Assembly: GCA_964019425.1 (NCBI GenBank)
Contig: OZ025833.1
Span: forward strand, 721,226 to 785,225
Direction: 5' to 3'
Length of the DNA stretch: 64,000 nt
From: Flectonema sp. DT1601
Lineage: Eukaryota > Euglenozoa > Diplonemea > Diplonemida > Diplonemidae
Shown: positions 41,710-52,906 of the stretch, piece by piece
How positions within the stretch are numbered: the first letter of the stretch is position 1
Layout: every line of letters starts with the position of its first letter
Notes under the pieces: model-generated
Told to the model about the DNA's origin: nothing
Databases searched by the model: none
What the model saw: only the letters and a program-made list of their open reading frames with translations
Position numbers and translations under genes: made by a program

Positions 41710-42131
41710 GGGGGAAGGGTGGGTGGGACTTAATTTAAATATAAGTTTTCTTGTGATGAAGACAGGGGTGTGAGAACTGATAAAGGGATAGAAATATTTG
41801 ATATCGTCAGAAAACTAATAGAGACATTGACTTATAGAAATAAAAGAAACGTAAGGGGGTTGACTAAAAAAAAAAAAAAAAAAAAAAGAGATTTTCGCTA
41901 TTGGGGTGCCTGATAATGTCATTTTCGCTATTCACTAAAAGCAGTAACTTTTTTTTCGCTGTTCACTAGAAGTGATAATTTTTTTTCGCCGTTCAGTAAA
42001 AGAAAATTTTTTTTTTCGCTGTTCACTACAAGTTACAAATTTTTTTTCGCTATTCACTACAAGTTGAAATTTTTTTTTCGCTGTTCACTACAAGTTACAA
42101 CTTTTTCCACTGCCAAAAAAAATTTTTTTTT

Positions 42132-42175
<44 letters not shown>

Positions 42176-42933
42176 CTTTTTCTTCTTTGCTGGGAACATG
42201 CTGGTACCTTGAACAATTTTTTTTGTCACTTGGACAAAAGCTTTGTGCCGTTTTACGTGGATTTATGATAATGGATTGATTGAAAGCCAATAACACAAAC
42301 GGTCAAAGATGTGATGACTTGGGAAATGATAAAAGTAATCTTTCTGGAACTTCTGCTCAGTACATGCAAATGCATCTTGACACGCGGGAACCCTTCGGGC
42401 AGTACTGCGCTCTTGATAATTCAAAGTAGCCTTAAAAAAGCTCTCATGCCTGCATGAGTTAGATACCCTGATAACCCGGTCAGAAACAGGAGTGTCGCTT
42501 GCGACCAGGCTGTCTGTAACTCGCAGGTGTCTTGACTTTGAAATTCGGTTGGAATGACGTGTAAGAGGACAACAGTTCTCTGTAAGGTGACCCAGCCTTG
42601 CACACATACCGTTCTTTGCATGCACTCAGTAAATTTTTCAGAGGCTGAGCACACTATCAGGACCTGACGAACAACCCAACCTTTCCGTGAGTACTTGTCT
42701 TTGCTAATCTCGTCAAGCCAGATGAACATCATACAAACGTTATCTCAACATCCGTGTGCGGGTGTTATCTTCCTCATCTCGGTTTAGCCCTGCACCATCT
42801 GCGGATTCTCGAAGGAAACTGGTCGGCTACGATGCTTCGTTCGGTAAAACGTACAAGTTCCTAATCATAAACGTTTTTCTTTCTCTCTAGGCTTTTACTC
42901 TTTTACTACGAACTCTTATTCTCAATCTCTAAG

Positions 42934-43788
42934 ATGCCCGGAAACATAGTTGAAACTCAACCTGCTGCCACTGAAACTCAGCCTGCCTCAGCTTTGGCTG
43001 ACACAAGACCTAGTATTGAGGGAACCTTTCAATCCTTTGATGCACTTCTTGTTCTTCGGGAAGGGGGTTTAAGACAAGCCACGTAGTGGGGAAAAGGGTG
43101 AACATTCACGTGCACAAACACATGTGGGTGGAAAGTATGTGCCACAGCAACAGACGAAGGTTGCTACCACATAACGCGTGTGGTTCTCCGGCACGACAGC
43201 ACGTGTGCTGCTGGAGAAAGCAGCTCCTACGGTATGAAGAATACTGTCTCATACCTTGCTGCTGAAAAGTGTAGGTATGCCTGCCTGCCTGCCTCATAAT
43301 TGTCTGGTTGGTTACTATTAGTTTTTGCCACAACACTAAACATAGGTCTCTAGGAGAGAAATACACCGCGGCGTGTCTAATCGCAATACAAATACAAATT
43401 CTTAGAGTCGTGGTGCCGCGCAGCGGAGGTGGCAAACCCTGGGACTAAGTGGCACATTGCGGACAAGGACGGACGATTTTGTCATTTGTTCCTCGCCCTT
43501 TCGCAAAACATTGTCCCCAAGGTTTTGGGGTGACCGATGGGTGCTCCCTGAAAGGGTACTACGTCGGGAACTTTCTAACGTTGTTGGGCATGGATGCTTC
43601 TGGGCGAGAGTTCCCAGTTGCCTTTGCCATCACAGGAAACGAGAGCAAAAAAACCTGGATGGTTTTTTGACAAGTGTCGCAGCACGCCTGGTGAAGATTT
43701 TTTCGACAGGTATGCACTGATGTCAGACCAGCAGAAAGGCCTCGACACAGCGATGAAAAAGTCGTTCCAACCTGGCGGAGAGTTTTAA
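42934..43788 (+). pseudogene. MULE transposase remnant
   Basis: An N-terminal 50-aa frame (42934-43086, ending at TAG) follows a pyrimidine-AG acceptor (AG 42889-42890). After about 360 bp without matching frame, the MULE catalytic domain appears: TDGCSLKGYYVGNFL, LLGMDASGREFPVAFAIT, ESKKTW, then after a frame change near 43668 DRYALMSDQQKGLDTAM and a stop. These match the MULE block with its DDE residues (TDGxxLKG, ISDxQxGL). The element is inactive. Confidence 0.75.
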
Positions 43789-44082
43789 CGCCTCCTTATT
43801 TTTTTCCATTTATTCACAGATTTGTATGAAAATGTTCAAGGATATTTTGGTGGCAAAAAAAGTGTCAATTTCTTTTTTTTTTTTTTTTAAATTTTTTTTT
43901 TTTTTTTTTTTTCATGAACAGCGAAAATCTTTTTTTTTTTGTTACTGAATGGAGAAAAAAAATTATCACTTTCAGTGAATAGCGAAAAAAAATTATCATA
44001 TTCAGTGAACAGCGAAAAAAAAAAAAACTCTTTTACTGAATAGCGAAAATGGAATTATTGGACCCCCCAATAGCGAAAATCT

Positions 44083-44147
<65 letters not shown>

Positions 44148-44159
44148 AACGTCGATTAT
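43714..44159. repeat. left copy of the direct duplication flanking the LINE
   Basis: 446 bp from GCACTGATGTCAGACC to CGATTAT, repeated at 49622-50033 (412 bp). The length difference lies mainly in homopolymer runs. It abuts the poly-T (poly-A on the minus strand) end of the LINE. Confidence 0.9.
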
Positions 44160-44661
44160 TTTTTTTTTTTTTTTTTTTTTTGATACTGGATACGTTGTGA
44201 TTCAGAGAGGGTAATTCTCTGTTCACTCATATCCTGTTAATGAGCGGGGTAAGTTGACCCCAAAAGGTTCGTTCATAAATAGAAAGGAATACAATAGAGA
44301 AATATAAGACTGAGCTAGATTAGTCTAATGTGCAGCAAGAGTTACGTAAAAATATAATAAATTAATCAGCATAATAGTTACAACAGCATGGTTTGACAGG
44401 TTACTCAATAAACCTTATTCTTTGAGTTGTTGACATGTTTCTAAATCCTCAGAGAGTACATCTAAATTACATCTACGCCTAATATTTTTTCCCCTCATCA
44501 ACAACTGTCAGCTCCATCATCAGCATTTCTTCGCATGAACCCATCTTCTGACTCAATCATTGAACCTTGTCGTGCAGCATGAATCAGCATCCATCAGCTC
44601 CTTGCTTGCATCAGAAAATTTTCACTTTGATTGTGTACAAATTACAGTGTTCCATACGAGT

Positions 44662-47600
44662 TTAAGTTCTTTTTTGTTTTGTCCTCTGGACTTGTCCATC
44701 CCCTACGTCACATAGATATTTTAATAGCATTACCATGCCATCAAAGTCATTAGACTGTACTATTAACTCGTCTTCTGTTAATATAAGCGAGTCTAAATTC
44801 ATTTTTCTTTCTTTGTAGAATGCTGGACATTCACAAACAAAGTGTTGCACTGTGTCCTCCACTTCACAGCAGAGACACAATCCATTTCTATATCGGTTAT
44901 CAATTTGTTTTGTAGTAAAGCATGCCTTACCCATTCTTATTTGTGATATTAGTATTTCCATTTCCCTGTTGAATTTCTCCGGAAATGATTCCTTCTTTCC
45001 AATCATTACCTTTGTATGTAAATATTTCATTTTTGTTGTGACAGTTTTGTAGTCCACTTTTACATTGTTTTGCTCCATTTTAACCGCTTCCGCAGCCAGA
45101 GCATCAGCTCTCTCATTTCCTTCTATACCGCAATGTGAGAATATATGGGACAGATTAACTTTGAGCCCTAATCCACATAGCAAGTCTAAAAGAATCCAGC
45201 ACTTAAGACCCAATTCAGTTTTTTGGTAGAAGTGGCCTCTCTTTAGCTCAGATAAAGCACTCTGTGAGTCCGATAGGATTAGAACCGCCTTGTTCTCTAG
45301 TTCCTCTCTCGACTTTTCCTTAAAAGATTTCAGTGTTGCATTGAGAGCGTAATAAATTGCAAACAACTCCGACCTAAAGGAAGAGCACAGTTTCCCTGCC
45401 GGGTACGTTCCCTCTATAACTTTGTTTTTATACTTAATCACAAAAGATGATCCTCCGGTCCCTTCACTTACAGAACCGTCGGTGTATATTTTCGCAAGTA
45501 TGTTGTTTTCATATTTTTCTTTCAACTTTCTAATGTATTCTTTACAAATTTTCTGATTCTGACTGAAATTTTCGCACTTTTTTACACCAATACTTTCGTT
45601 AATTTCTATATCTGCAAAATCCTTCCAAGGAGGAAAGTATGTGGGAGGATAATGTTCTACTGGTAGGTCTGTGAGACCAATGTCACTGTAAGTTTTTACC
45701 GCAAAGCACAAGGTTTGCATATGTTTAAAGTTAATTCTTCGTTTTTCCATCAATCTTTTGGTACAAGGAGAAGTTCGCAGTCGTTCGATCTTTGCAGCCC
45801 ATCTTGCTGTTTCAACAAGATAGTAGCTACTTAATTCGGCGATGCAGGATTCTTCCAAGACTTTTTCAAATTTTGTTCCGTAGTCAGCACCTGTTATTAT
45901 TTGAGCTGCCTTCATATGCAGAGTATTCAACTTTCTCATTAGCTTTCTATTTCGTACAATGGTACTGTACAAACTCTCCATTGCGTAAGTAAAGACAGGT
46001 ATGATGTATATCAAGTAAACTAATCTGATGATATTCTTTGTACATCCCCATCTCTTATCAGCCAGCATTTTTAGGAAGCGAAGCTTCTTATTCACACTTT
46101 TACATATTCGTGATACATGATCAGAAAACGATAGGTCATTGTCTATTTGGACACCCAGAAACCTTTCTGAGACGGTTTCTGCGAGGTACGATTTATCTTT
46201 AAATTTTATTTTATACTTACATTTTATAATACGCGATGTACTTGAATCAATTATCATAAGTTTTGTTTTTTCCCTTGCCAACTCAAGGTCAATGTTATTC
46301 AGATGTGCTTCCGTTTCTGAGAAAGCGGTTTGTATTTTATTCGCAAGGTTGCCAGCAGATTTATCATCTGATACCACAAACGCAATATCATCAGCATAGA
46401 GTGACAGGTTCGCTTTTTTCTCTATTATTTCAGTTATTTCATCAATGTATACGATAAACAATATACTAGCAAGTACTGTTCCCTGAGGGACTCCATTAGT
46501 GAGCTTTATGTACTTGCTAACTTTGCTATTTATTATGGTTGCAGCAGTCCTTTTGTGTAGAAAGCTTTCAACCCATCTTATATAGTATTCAGGTATTGAC
46601 ATATTTTTCATTCTTTCGAGTAATTTTAGGTGGTTGACAGAATCAAAGGCTTTCTTTATATCCATGAATACAACCGCAGAAATTTTCCCTCTTATTCTAT
46701 TCTCATTGAGTATATCGATTAGGTACAGAATCTGTTCCCTACACGATCTCGTCTTACGATAAGCAGCTTGATTATGACTCAGGTTTTTAACACCATTGTT
46801 GTGTTTCTCCAAATGATACACAAGTCTGTTCTTTATTAATTTTCGATAAGTTTAGCGATCGCTGGGGTAAGAGCTATCATTCTGTATGAAGCTGGGTTGT
46901 GGGGATCTTTTCCTGCTTCTGCAATCGGTACCCAATAAGTCTGTTTCCAGTCATTAGGTACGACCATGTTCAACCAGGAGTTATTTAATATATCTACTAG
47001 TATTTTTTGCATTTTTGGTTTTAAGTTCTGCAGCAGTATGGCATTCATCCCATCAGGTGAAGATTTGGTACTATGTAGTCTTCCCAATTGTGTCATCACC
47101 TCAGAAGGAGTGAACGGGACTATGTCATCTCTTATGTTAATGTTGAAGTTTTGTCTATATTTTGTTTGTGCATCTTTGCCAACAATGTTTGAGAAGAAAT
47201 CAGTGAAGAAATCTGCCTTTTCTTTGTCGTCGAGAATTTTGTTCATATTTGTATCATGTATGAAAGGTATCTCTACTCTTTCACACCGTCCGTCAAGTTT
47301 CCTTACATCATCCATATACTTTAGGATGCCACCTTCGTCCGGAGATCCATCTTCCGTGACACATTCTTTGATTTTTTTTTCCATGTTTCTTTCTCTACAC
47401 TCTTTTACTTTATCACATATTTGTTCATTAAGTTTCTTTAAGAGCAACATATTCTCGTCATTTAAATCACTGTCATCAGCTATTTCCTTTTGTTTCTCCT
47501 CAAAATGACGGAGTTGCTCCATCAGTTCAGAATCCCACCATTTCCTTGCTCTTTGTTTTCGCACATAGATTCTCGGAACGTGTTTGCTTTTTGCTTTTAA

Positions 47601-48372
47601 TTTTCATTTTTAAATATTTTTGCTTTACTTTCGTTTATTTTAATATTTTGTATTCTTTCTGAGGCCACTTCGAGGTCATCACTGAAGTTAGTCCAATCAG
47701 CTTTAGCCCAGTTGAAGCCACCTTTTCTAACTTTTTGATAGTCAACATTTTTACATGAGTTGTGTATAACAATCATCATTGGTGAGTGGTCAGAGTTTAC
47801 TGTTCCAAGGGTAGACCAAGATTCTATTTTCATATTAGTGTTTGTCAGAGTCAGGTCTGGAGATGTCATTGACTCTAACCTTGTTGGGATTGATGGCTCA
47901 TTCCAACACACAAGATTGTTTTCACTTATCCATTCTGTTATGATATCACCATTGATATCGTCAATTGGTTTATCTTCCCACATGTGATTATGTGCATTAA
48001 AGTCACCCATTATGACAATGTTGTTTTTCATATTTCCTTTCAGATCAATGCAATCCAGATTGTAATTTGGGCTCCTTGTATCATTTATAACTTGTAATGG
48101 TGGACGGTAAATATTATAGATAATCAAAGGTTCTTCACAATGTATTTCCACAGCTGATATTTCTAGTGAGTCGCATTCACCTTGTGTGATCGCAATCTCA
48201 CTGAATTTATGTTTGTTACTTGCCTTGGTAGAGTTCTATCTTTCCTATATGGCGTATATTCATTAATTTCAGGTGTTTTCTTTCCCTTCGTTAAAAATGT
48301 CTCTTGGATCAATAGCACATCTGGTTCATAGTTAAATACGAGAAGACGTAAGAGTTCAATTGATGTGTTCAT
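44662..48372 (-). pseudogene. LINE ORF2: endonuclease, reverse transcriptase, RNase H (frameshifted)
   Basis: Four frame segments: 48372-48163 (APE N-terminus, LLIQETFLTKG), 48151-47597 (IVIMGDFNAHNHMWED, MTSPDLTLT, NSDHSPMMI: catalytic GDFN and SDH), 47564-46836 (pre-RT linker and RT fingers, SSPDGMNAILLQNL, PASYRMIALTPAIAKLIE) and 46821-44662. The last holds motif A VFMDIKKAFDSVNH, motif B NGVPQGTVLASILF, motif C LSLYADDIAF, RNase H (IYTDGSVSEGTGG, SELFAIYYALN, LSDSQSALSELKRG, GNERADALA) and a C-terminal CLCCEVEDTVQHFVCECPAF zinc motif. The breaks are near 48235, 47590 and 46850, the last two in A-rich runs. All catalytic residues are kept, so decay is recent. Confidence 0.85.
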
Positions 48373-48492
48373 TGATCTTGTATTTACTGAAATTATCTTA
48401 AAGTCGGCATAAGTTCTTTCAATATTAGGTTCTAGGTTCGGGACTTTTGGAGGGAGTGAGAACTGATGTTCTGCTGGGTTGTTTTCCGCATG

Positions 48493-49581
48493 TCATTCAT
48501 ATTCACCATTTGACATGTCCATGTCAGTGTCACCAGTAGTGCCGGTAATTTCTGTCTGACCTAGTCCTGGCAATAAAATTTCTAATTTTGTTTCAATTTC
48601 TTTGAAACGCTTCTCTATTACTTCAAAGTTTCTGTTTTGTTTCGTCGCATTGATTTCGACGTTTGCGATTCTTTTGTTGCTTAACTCAACATTCTTTTCT
48701 ATATTGTCTATTTTATTAAAATATGTCTCGTTCATTGATAATAATTTGTCGAGCTTGCTCTCAATTCCACTATTTTCTTGTTTATTTTCCTGTTGTTTTG
48801 TCTCACCAGACTTTACTTGTGGTTCACTTTTTGCAGTATGCGTAATTGATCTAGGCTTTGGCCTTTCTGTCCGGTTACACCGCAGTGTCACACCACTTTC
48901 TGGCCATTCTAGGACCATCCTGTCCTCTGCTCCCAGGAAGTCGTCTTCTATTTTGACGATCCACTTGCCGTCAATTATTTTTATCGCTTTCGCAGCGATG
49001 TCCTTAGTCGCAAAGTTAATTGCGATATTCTCTGCTGGGAGTCCCTTTGGGATACCCTCAACTGAGAAGTACCCCAGAGATTTCACGCCAATACTTTTGC
49101 GCACCTCCTCACGGGAAGCACTCTCTACTCTCACGCCATAATTCCCTCTGCATAATGCGACGCCATATGCGTTGCTCACTTTGTTGTTTATTTCTACGGC
49201 ACTTTTTAGGTCCGTTTTCCCCAGCCATATTACACTTATCACCCTATTTAAAGGGTTATCTTTTTTCAGCCTAAAAAACATACCACCCCTTCCTGATACA
49301 CTCAGGAATGTCCTTTGATGTTCTTCCTTTATTTTTATCAAGATAGAAAAAATTTTGATTTTGGGGAGACTTCCGTTTGTCTCTACTTCAGAAACATCTG
49401 GTCGAAACATGCCCAGGATCCTACTGTTATAATCCAAAGAGGTAAAAACTCTATGGAACACTGTTTTTAGTTCACTATTTTCATTCAAAAATTCTTCAGC
49501 GCTAACGTTAGCTTCAGCTAGTGCTTTTTCTGTAGTTTCAGCAATAACAACGATTCCATCGGATACATTCCAGTCAGCCAT
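48493..49581 (-). CDS. LINE ORF1, nucleic-acid-chaperone type
   Basis: 362 aa starting at an ATG (MADWNVSDG). The N-terminal two-thirds contain a region with RRM-like spacing (TFLSVSGRGGMFFRL, VISVIWLGKTDLKSA, GYFSVEGIPKGLPAENIAINF), then a polar linker and a coiled coil at about residues 275-340 (ESKLDKLLSMNETYFNKIDNIEKN). This is a common plan for LINE ORF1 RNA-binding proteins, although the coiled coil follows rather than precedes the RRM-like part. The frame is intact. It ends before ORF2 begins; about 120 bp separate it from the first APE residues. Confidence 0.7.
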   Translation of the reverse strand: MADWNVSDGIVVIAETTEKALAEANVSAEEFLNENSELKTVFHRVFTSLDYNSRILGMFRPDVSEVETNGSLPKIKIFSILIKIKEEHQRTFLSVSGRGGMFFRLKKDNPLNRVISVIWLGKTDLKSAVEINNKVSNAYGVALCRGNYGVRVESASREEVRKSIGVKSLGYFSVEGIPKGLPAENIAINFATKDIAAKAIKIIDGKWIVKIEDDFLGAEDRMVLEWPESGVTLRCNRTERPKPRSITHTAKSEPQVKSGETKQQENKQENSGIESKLDKLLSMNETYFNKIDNIEKNVELSNKRIANVEINATKQNRNFEVIEKRFKEIETKLEILLPGLGQTEITGTTGDTDMDMSNGEYE

Positions 49582-49621
49582 TTTGTGTTGTGTATGTCAA
49601 TAAAGTACAGAAAGTAGCTCA

Positions 49622-50033
49622 GCACTGATGTCAGACCAGCAGAAAGGCCTCGACACAGCGATGAAAAAGTCGTTCCAACCTGGCGGAGAGTTTTAACGCC
49701 TCCTTATTTTTTTCCATTTATTCACAGATTTGTATGAAAATGTTCAAGGATATTTTGGTGGCAAAAAAAGTGTCAATTTTTTTTTTTTTTTTTTTTAAAT
49801 TTTTTTTTTTTTTTTTTTTTCATGAACAGCGAAAATTTTTTTTTTTTTGTTACTGAATGGAGAAAAAAAATTATCACTTTCAGTGAATAGCGAAAAAAGA
49901 TTATCATATTCAGTGAACAGCGAAAAAAAAAAAAACTCTTTTACTGAATAGCGAAAATGGAATTATTGGACCCCCCAATAGCGAAAATCTCAAAAAAAAA
50001 AAAAAAAAAAAAAAAAAAAGAAACGTCGATTAT
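49622..50033. repeat. right copy of the direct duplication flanking the LINE
   Basis: 412 bp matching 43714-44159: the tail of the MULE transposase, the MULE right terminus and a few bases of host sequence (CGATTAT). It is followed by the original flank GTGGCTACATAGC. Confidence 0.9.
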
Positions 50034-50035
50034 GT

Positions 50036-50107
50036 GGCTACATAGCTCAATTGATAGAACGCCGGTCTGCAAGAATGGCGGTCGAGGGTTCAAAACCCGC
50101 TAACGGC
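50036..50107 (+). tRNA. degenerate tRNA-Cys(GCA)-like sequence
   Basis: TAGCTCAATTGATAGAAC resembles a pol III A box and D arm, CTGCAAG is an anticodon loop with T33, anticodon GCA and a purine at 37, and GGGTTCAAAACCC is a T arm with B box. A T-run (TTTTT) follows shortly after. The acceptor stem pairs poorly and the D and anticodon stems have mismatches. It is therefore a tRNA pseudogene or a tRNA-derived SINE head rather than a working tRNA. Confidence 0.5.
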
Positions 50108-50160
50108 GGTTTTTGTTTGGTGCTCAGTTTCGGTGGCAAATTACCTAAATGGAATTTTGA

Positions 50161-50325
50161 TAATTAGCCTTCCTATACTGTATGCACCTGGGAAAGAGAA
50201 GTATACTTAATTGAATGAACATGCAGTTAACAAGTCTGAGATCACTTAGAAGAATCTACACTGTGGTGCAGATTACTTCTGCGTAGGGGTTGTACCGGGC
50301 CGTTTCGATTCGACGGGACACCGGC
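50161..50325. repeat. 165-bp direct repeat R, right copy
   Basis: Matches 41545-41709. It overlaps the last codons of the minus-strand RT frame that ends at 50242. Confidence 0.85.
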
Positions 50326-51735
50326 ACCACCACCACCACGCGAGTTAAAGAACGACCCCAACGCTTGTTCAACCTTCGCTCTCGTTCCGTGTGAGACTTC
50401 CTCTCGAGAAGGAATGTCTGCTGGGTTTAGCTTCGTGCTTACCCAGGCAAGGGAGTAGGAACATTTCAAAACTAAAAGGCATTCAATCGCAGTTATCAAA
50501 CACCTGTTGAGACTGTGTGAGCGAACACACATCTTCTTCCGAAAAGCACCACAAACTGTAGTGTTGTCAACCCAGATGGAAAGGTGGTCGGCCTTTGCAA
50601 TTCCTTTGAGTGTCTTCCCAAGAGCGTCCGCTTCAAGGATATTTATATGTCGGTCTTCACCAGCAGGCCATGCCGCACCAAGAATTTCCAACTCACCTGT
50701 TTTCCAAACAATGACACCTCCCCATCCTTGCAATGAGGCATCTACAAACACTTCGGCAGTCCTCCCCTCTTTCTGCTCAGGCATAATTATTCTCTCCTTC
50801 TGCACAGCACCGATCCACATCTCTAATTCCCTCCTTACTGAACAGGGCAATTTTAGTACCTGCTGTACTTGTAGGGTTCCCTTGTTCAAGTAATTTGTGG
50901 CTCTGCGAAGATACTTCAAGCTAAACCAGTACTTCCCAGGTGGAACTCCAACAATGGAGCTGGCATGCAACAGGCGACCTCCTAAGGACTCCAACTCCGA
51001 TGCAGTCAATGAATCAAGGTTGGTGTTCTTGATTTTTCTCCCAATCTTGGTCCCCAAGCTCACCCTGTCTGTATGGTGATCAAAGGTGACCCCCAAGAAC
51101 TCATACTCCGGAGAGAGATCCACAGTATCACTTGGTTTCCATGTGATGTTTGCCATTCTGGCAAAGGAGTCCATCCTCTCAGCTGCGCATTTAACCTTCT
51201 CCTTGGGACCAAATAACCTAATGTTATCAATCCACCAGTGAATCCCAACTTCCTCCTCCGCAAATTCTTTCTTAACGAACAGCGGGTCACCAGCAACTAC
51301 TGCAGCGATGGTGTTCATCAGTTCTGGGGCACACACATGACCCATCGGAAGTCGAGTTAAAGAATAAACCTTCCCAGCTGAATCAGAGAAACTGAAGAGT
51401 GAAGTTGACCCCTCAGGTATGCAGACCTGGTAGAATCCAGTCTTGAAGTCCCTGCAGGATGCCACCTCCGAATGTACAGCATCCAGGTAACAAGAAATGT
51501 GCTGCAGTGGAACGAATGGTTCATATCCCCCAGACGAGATCAGTTCGTTCTGCTCTTTTGTCCAGAGGATGAACCGCTGTCTGTTCCCCGTCTCCCTCTC
51601 CTCATACACTGTAAATGGTACATTCCGAGACAGCGGTACAGAATCACTCGGCACTGCAATACCACACTCAACCAATTCTCTTGCATGTTTCCCTGCCAAC
51701 TTCGAAGTTGCCCTCCTCGAGAGCCGTGCATTGAC
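50242..51735 (-). CDS. DIRS/VIPER-type reverse transcriptase-RNase H
   Basis: The open frame has no clear ATG (a TTG lies at 51699 and the frame reads back through NARLSRRATSKLAGKHAREL to a poly-A run). RT motifs: LDAVHSEVASCRDFKTGFYQ (motif A Asp), RLPMGHVCAPELMNTI (motif B) and IHWWIDNIRLFG as motif C, with WIDN in place of YxDD. RNase H: AEVFVDASLQGWGG, INILEADALGKTL, SIWVDNTTVCGAF and NPADIPSREE. The last is a signature of DIRS and related elements. The C-terminal tail is glycine-rich and encoded in repeat R. Confidence 0.8.
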   Translation of the reverse strand, partial: VNARLSRRATSKLAGKHARELVECGIAVPSDSVPLSRNVPFTVYEERETGNRQRFILWTKEQNELISSGGYEPFVPLQHISCYLDAVHSEVASCRDFKTGFYQVCIPEGSTSLFSFSDSAGKVYSLTRLPMGHVCAPELMNTIAAVVAGDPLFVKKEFAEEEVGIHWWIDNIRLFGPKEKVKCAAERMDSFARMANITWKPSDTVDLSPEYEFLGVTFDHHTDRVSLGTKIGRKIKNTNLDSLTASELESLGGRLLHASSIVGVPPGKYWFSLKYLRRATNYLNKGTLQVQQVLKLPCSVRRELEMWIGAVQKERIIMPEQKEGRTAEVFVDASLQGWGGVIVWKTGELEILGAAWPAGEDRHINILEADALGKTLKGIAKADHLSIWVDNTTVCGAFRKKMCVRSHSLNRCLITAIECLLVLKCSYSLAWVSTKLNPADIPSREEVSHGTRAKVEQALGSFFNSRGGGGAGVPSNRNGPVQPLRRSNLHHSVDSSK

Positions 51736-52183
51736 AGTTTTTTTTTTTTTCTTTCTCTGCCTCTCTCTTAATTCTGTTCGTTTCTTTGAAACGAAAATTC
51801 ATTTGAATATTATTCCTTGGTCAGCAACCATCATTGTCGCCCTTTGGGCCTGTTAAAAAAAAAAAAAAAAAAAAGAAAGTTTACATCGGGAATAGGGCAG
51901 GAGCCAAAAGCTCCCAGTCCGTTACTTCCCACTTTATCGAAAAAAAAAAAAAAAAGAATCCTTAGGAAAGAAGGTGAGGTCCCAAACATAATCAAACCTC
52001 TTCAGGACCGATGGCAGCATCCTCCCCCTCACAGCTGAAACACCCATCTTAGGTGTAGGGGCCACATGTAGTGGTGAAGATATCTCCTCCTTCGTTATGG
52101 GAATGCGCGTGCTCTTTGTTCTGTGTGTGAACTGAGCTGCTACGCTCCGCATCACATCCCGTTCGCTCGCATTTTTTGATCTA

Positions 52184-52906
52184 TCAACTACAGGAAACAG
52201 GTGAATCCCCTGTCTTTAACGCCCTCGCCATTGCAATTGGGTTCCCCCCGTACCTCAGCGTGGTGTCCGAAAGAGCCGACACTCCTGCATGCTTGGCCAG
52301 CCTGCTTATCAGCCCTTCTGTGAGTCCTTGCTGCTCTTGGTCGGATGCCAGAACTTCCAACAGATGACTTATCGCACCCCTTTTTATTGAGTGGGCGGTG
52401 TATCTTTTCATCCTGCCGTCTTGCTGGGACGTTTTCACTAATTTTGACGTGTCCCACGGGTGTAGTTTTTTGAACTCCCCCATCGCATCCAGCAAGATCT
52501 TTATCTCTTCTGTGTGATTCCCCTTTATCACCGTCCATCTGCTTGGCGAGTAAGGGTTTGCCCTCCTTCCCTTCGGCGTGCGGAACCAATCGATAATGAT
52601 CTCTGACGGACTTACAGAGATGAACTGGTCCCTTGAGAGCGCTGCGGTCTCGCCCCATCTTGATGCAGTCTTCCAGCACACTAGCACTGCCAAGTGGGTC
52701 TTTAATTCTTGCCCCCTTGCCCAATCCACCAGGTCGAAACTTGTCTTTGGCGTTGCCTGTTCTAGTGGTATTGCCGCTCCGTTCGCCCTCAGTGCTGCAG
52801 CTAAGCTCAACAGAGGTCCGTTTTCTATTCCGATTCTCCCCATCACTGCAGATAGACTCTTTGCATAAGAGAGAAGCCCCTGCACTGCCACACCTGTCGC
52901 CATCAC
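52184..52906 (-). CDS. tyrosine recombinase (integrase) of a VIPER/TATE-like element
   Basis: 240 aa. The catalytic set is complete: Arg83 (ASRWGE), Lys112 (TPKGRR), His172 and Arg176 (AHSIKRG), His206 (KHAG) and the nucleophile Tyr219 (TLRYGG). It catalyses strand exchange that inserts circular DNA copies without an integrase-type target duplication. The N-terminal DNA-binding domain is shorter than usual (about 60 aa), which suggests that the true start lies upstream and was lost or frameshifted next to the octamer array. Confidence 0.8.
   Translation of the reverse strand: MMATGVAVQGLLSYAKSLSAVMGRIGIENGPLLSLAAALRANGAAIPLEQATPKTSFDLVDWARGQELKTHLAVLVCWKTASRWGETAALSRDQFISVSPSEIIIDWFRTPKGRRANPYSPSRWTVIKGNHTEEIKILLDAMGEFKKLHPWDTSKLVKTSQQDGRMKRYTAHSIKRGAISHLLEVLASDQEQQGLTEGLISRLAKHAGVSALSDTTLRYGGNPIAMARALKTGDSPVSCS

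Larger units (their letters stand above)
41853..44159. mobile_element. MULE (Mutator-like) element with long inverted termini, partly decayed
   Basis: The left terminus starts GAGATTTTCGCTATTGGGG (41888) and the right terminus ends CCCCAATAGCGAAAATCTC (44083). Both are built of repeated TTCGCTRTTCACT units in opposite orientation, over about 220 bp (41888-42110 and 43911-44083). The candidate target duplication AAAAGAAACGT is at 41842-41852 and, in the right-hand copy, at 50016-50026. A transposase remnant lies inside. The right terminus occurs twice because the LINE insertion duplicated it. Confidence 0.7.
44160..49621 (-). mobile_element. ingi-like LINE (minus strand), about 5.5 kb
   Basis: Read on the minus strand: a short 5' region, ORF1 (49581-48493), then ORF2 in pieces with an AP endonuclease, RT, RNase H and a CCHC-type region, ending in a poly-A tail (T-run 44160-44180). 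The order APE-RT-RNase H-zinc motif fits the ingi/I group. It is inserted in the MULE and flanked by an unusually long direct duplication. ORF2 carries frameshifts, so this copy is not autonomous. Confidence 0.85.
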
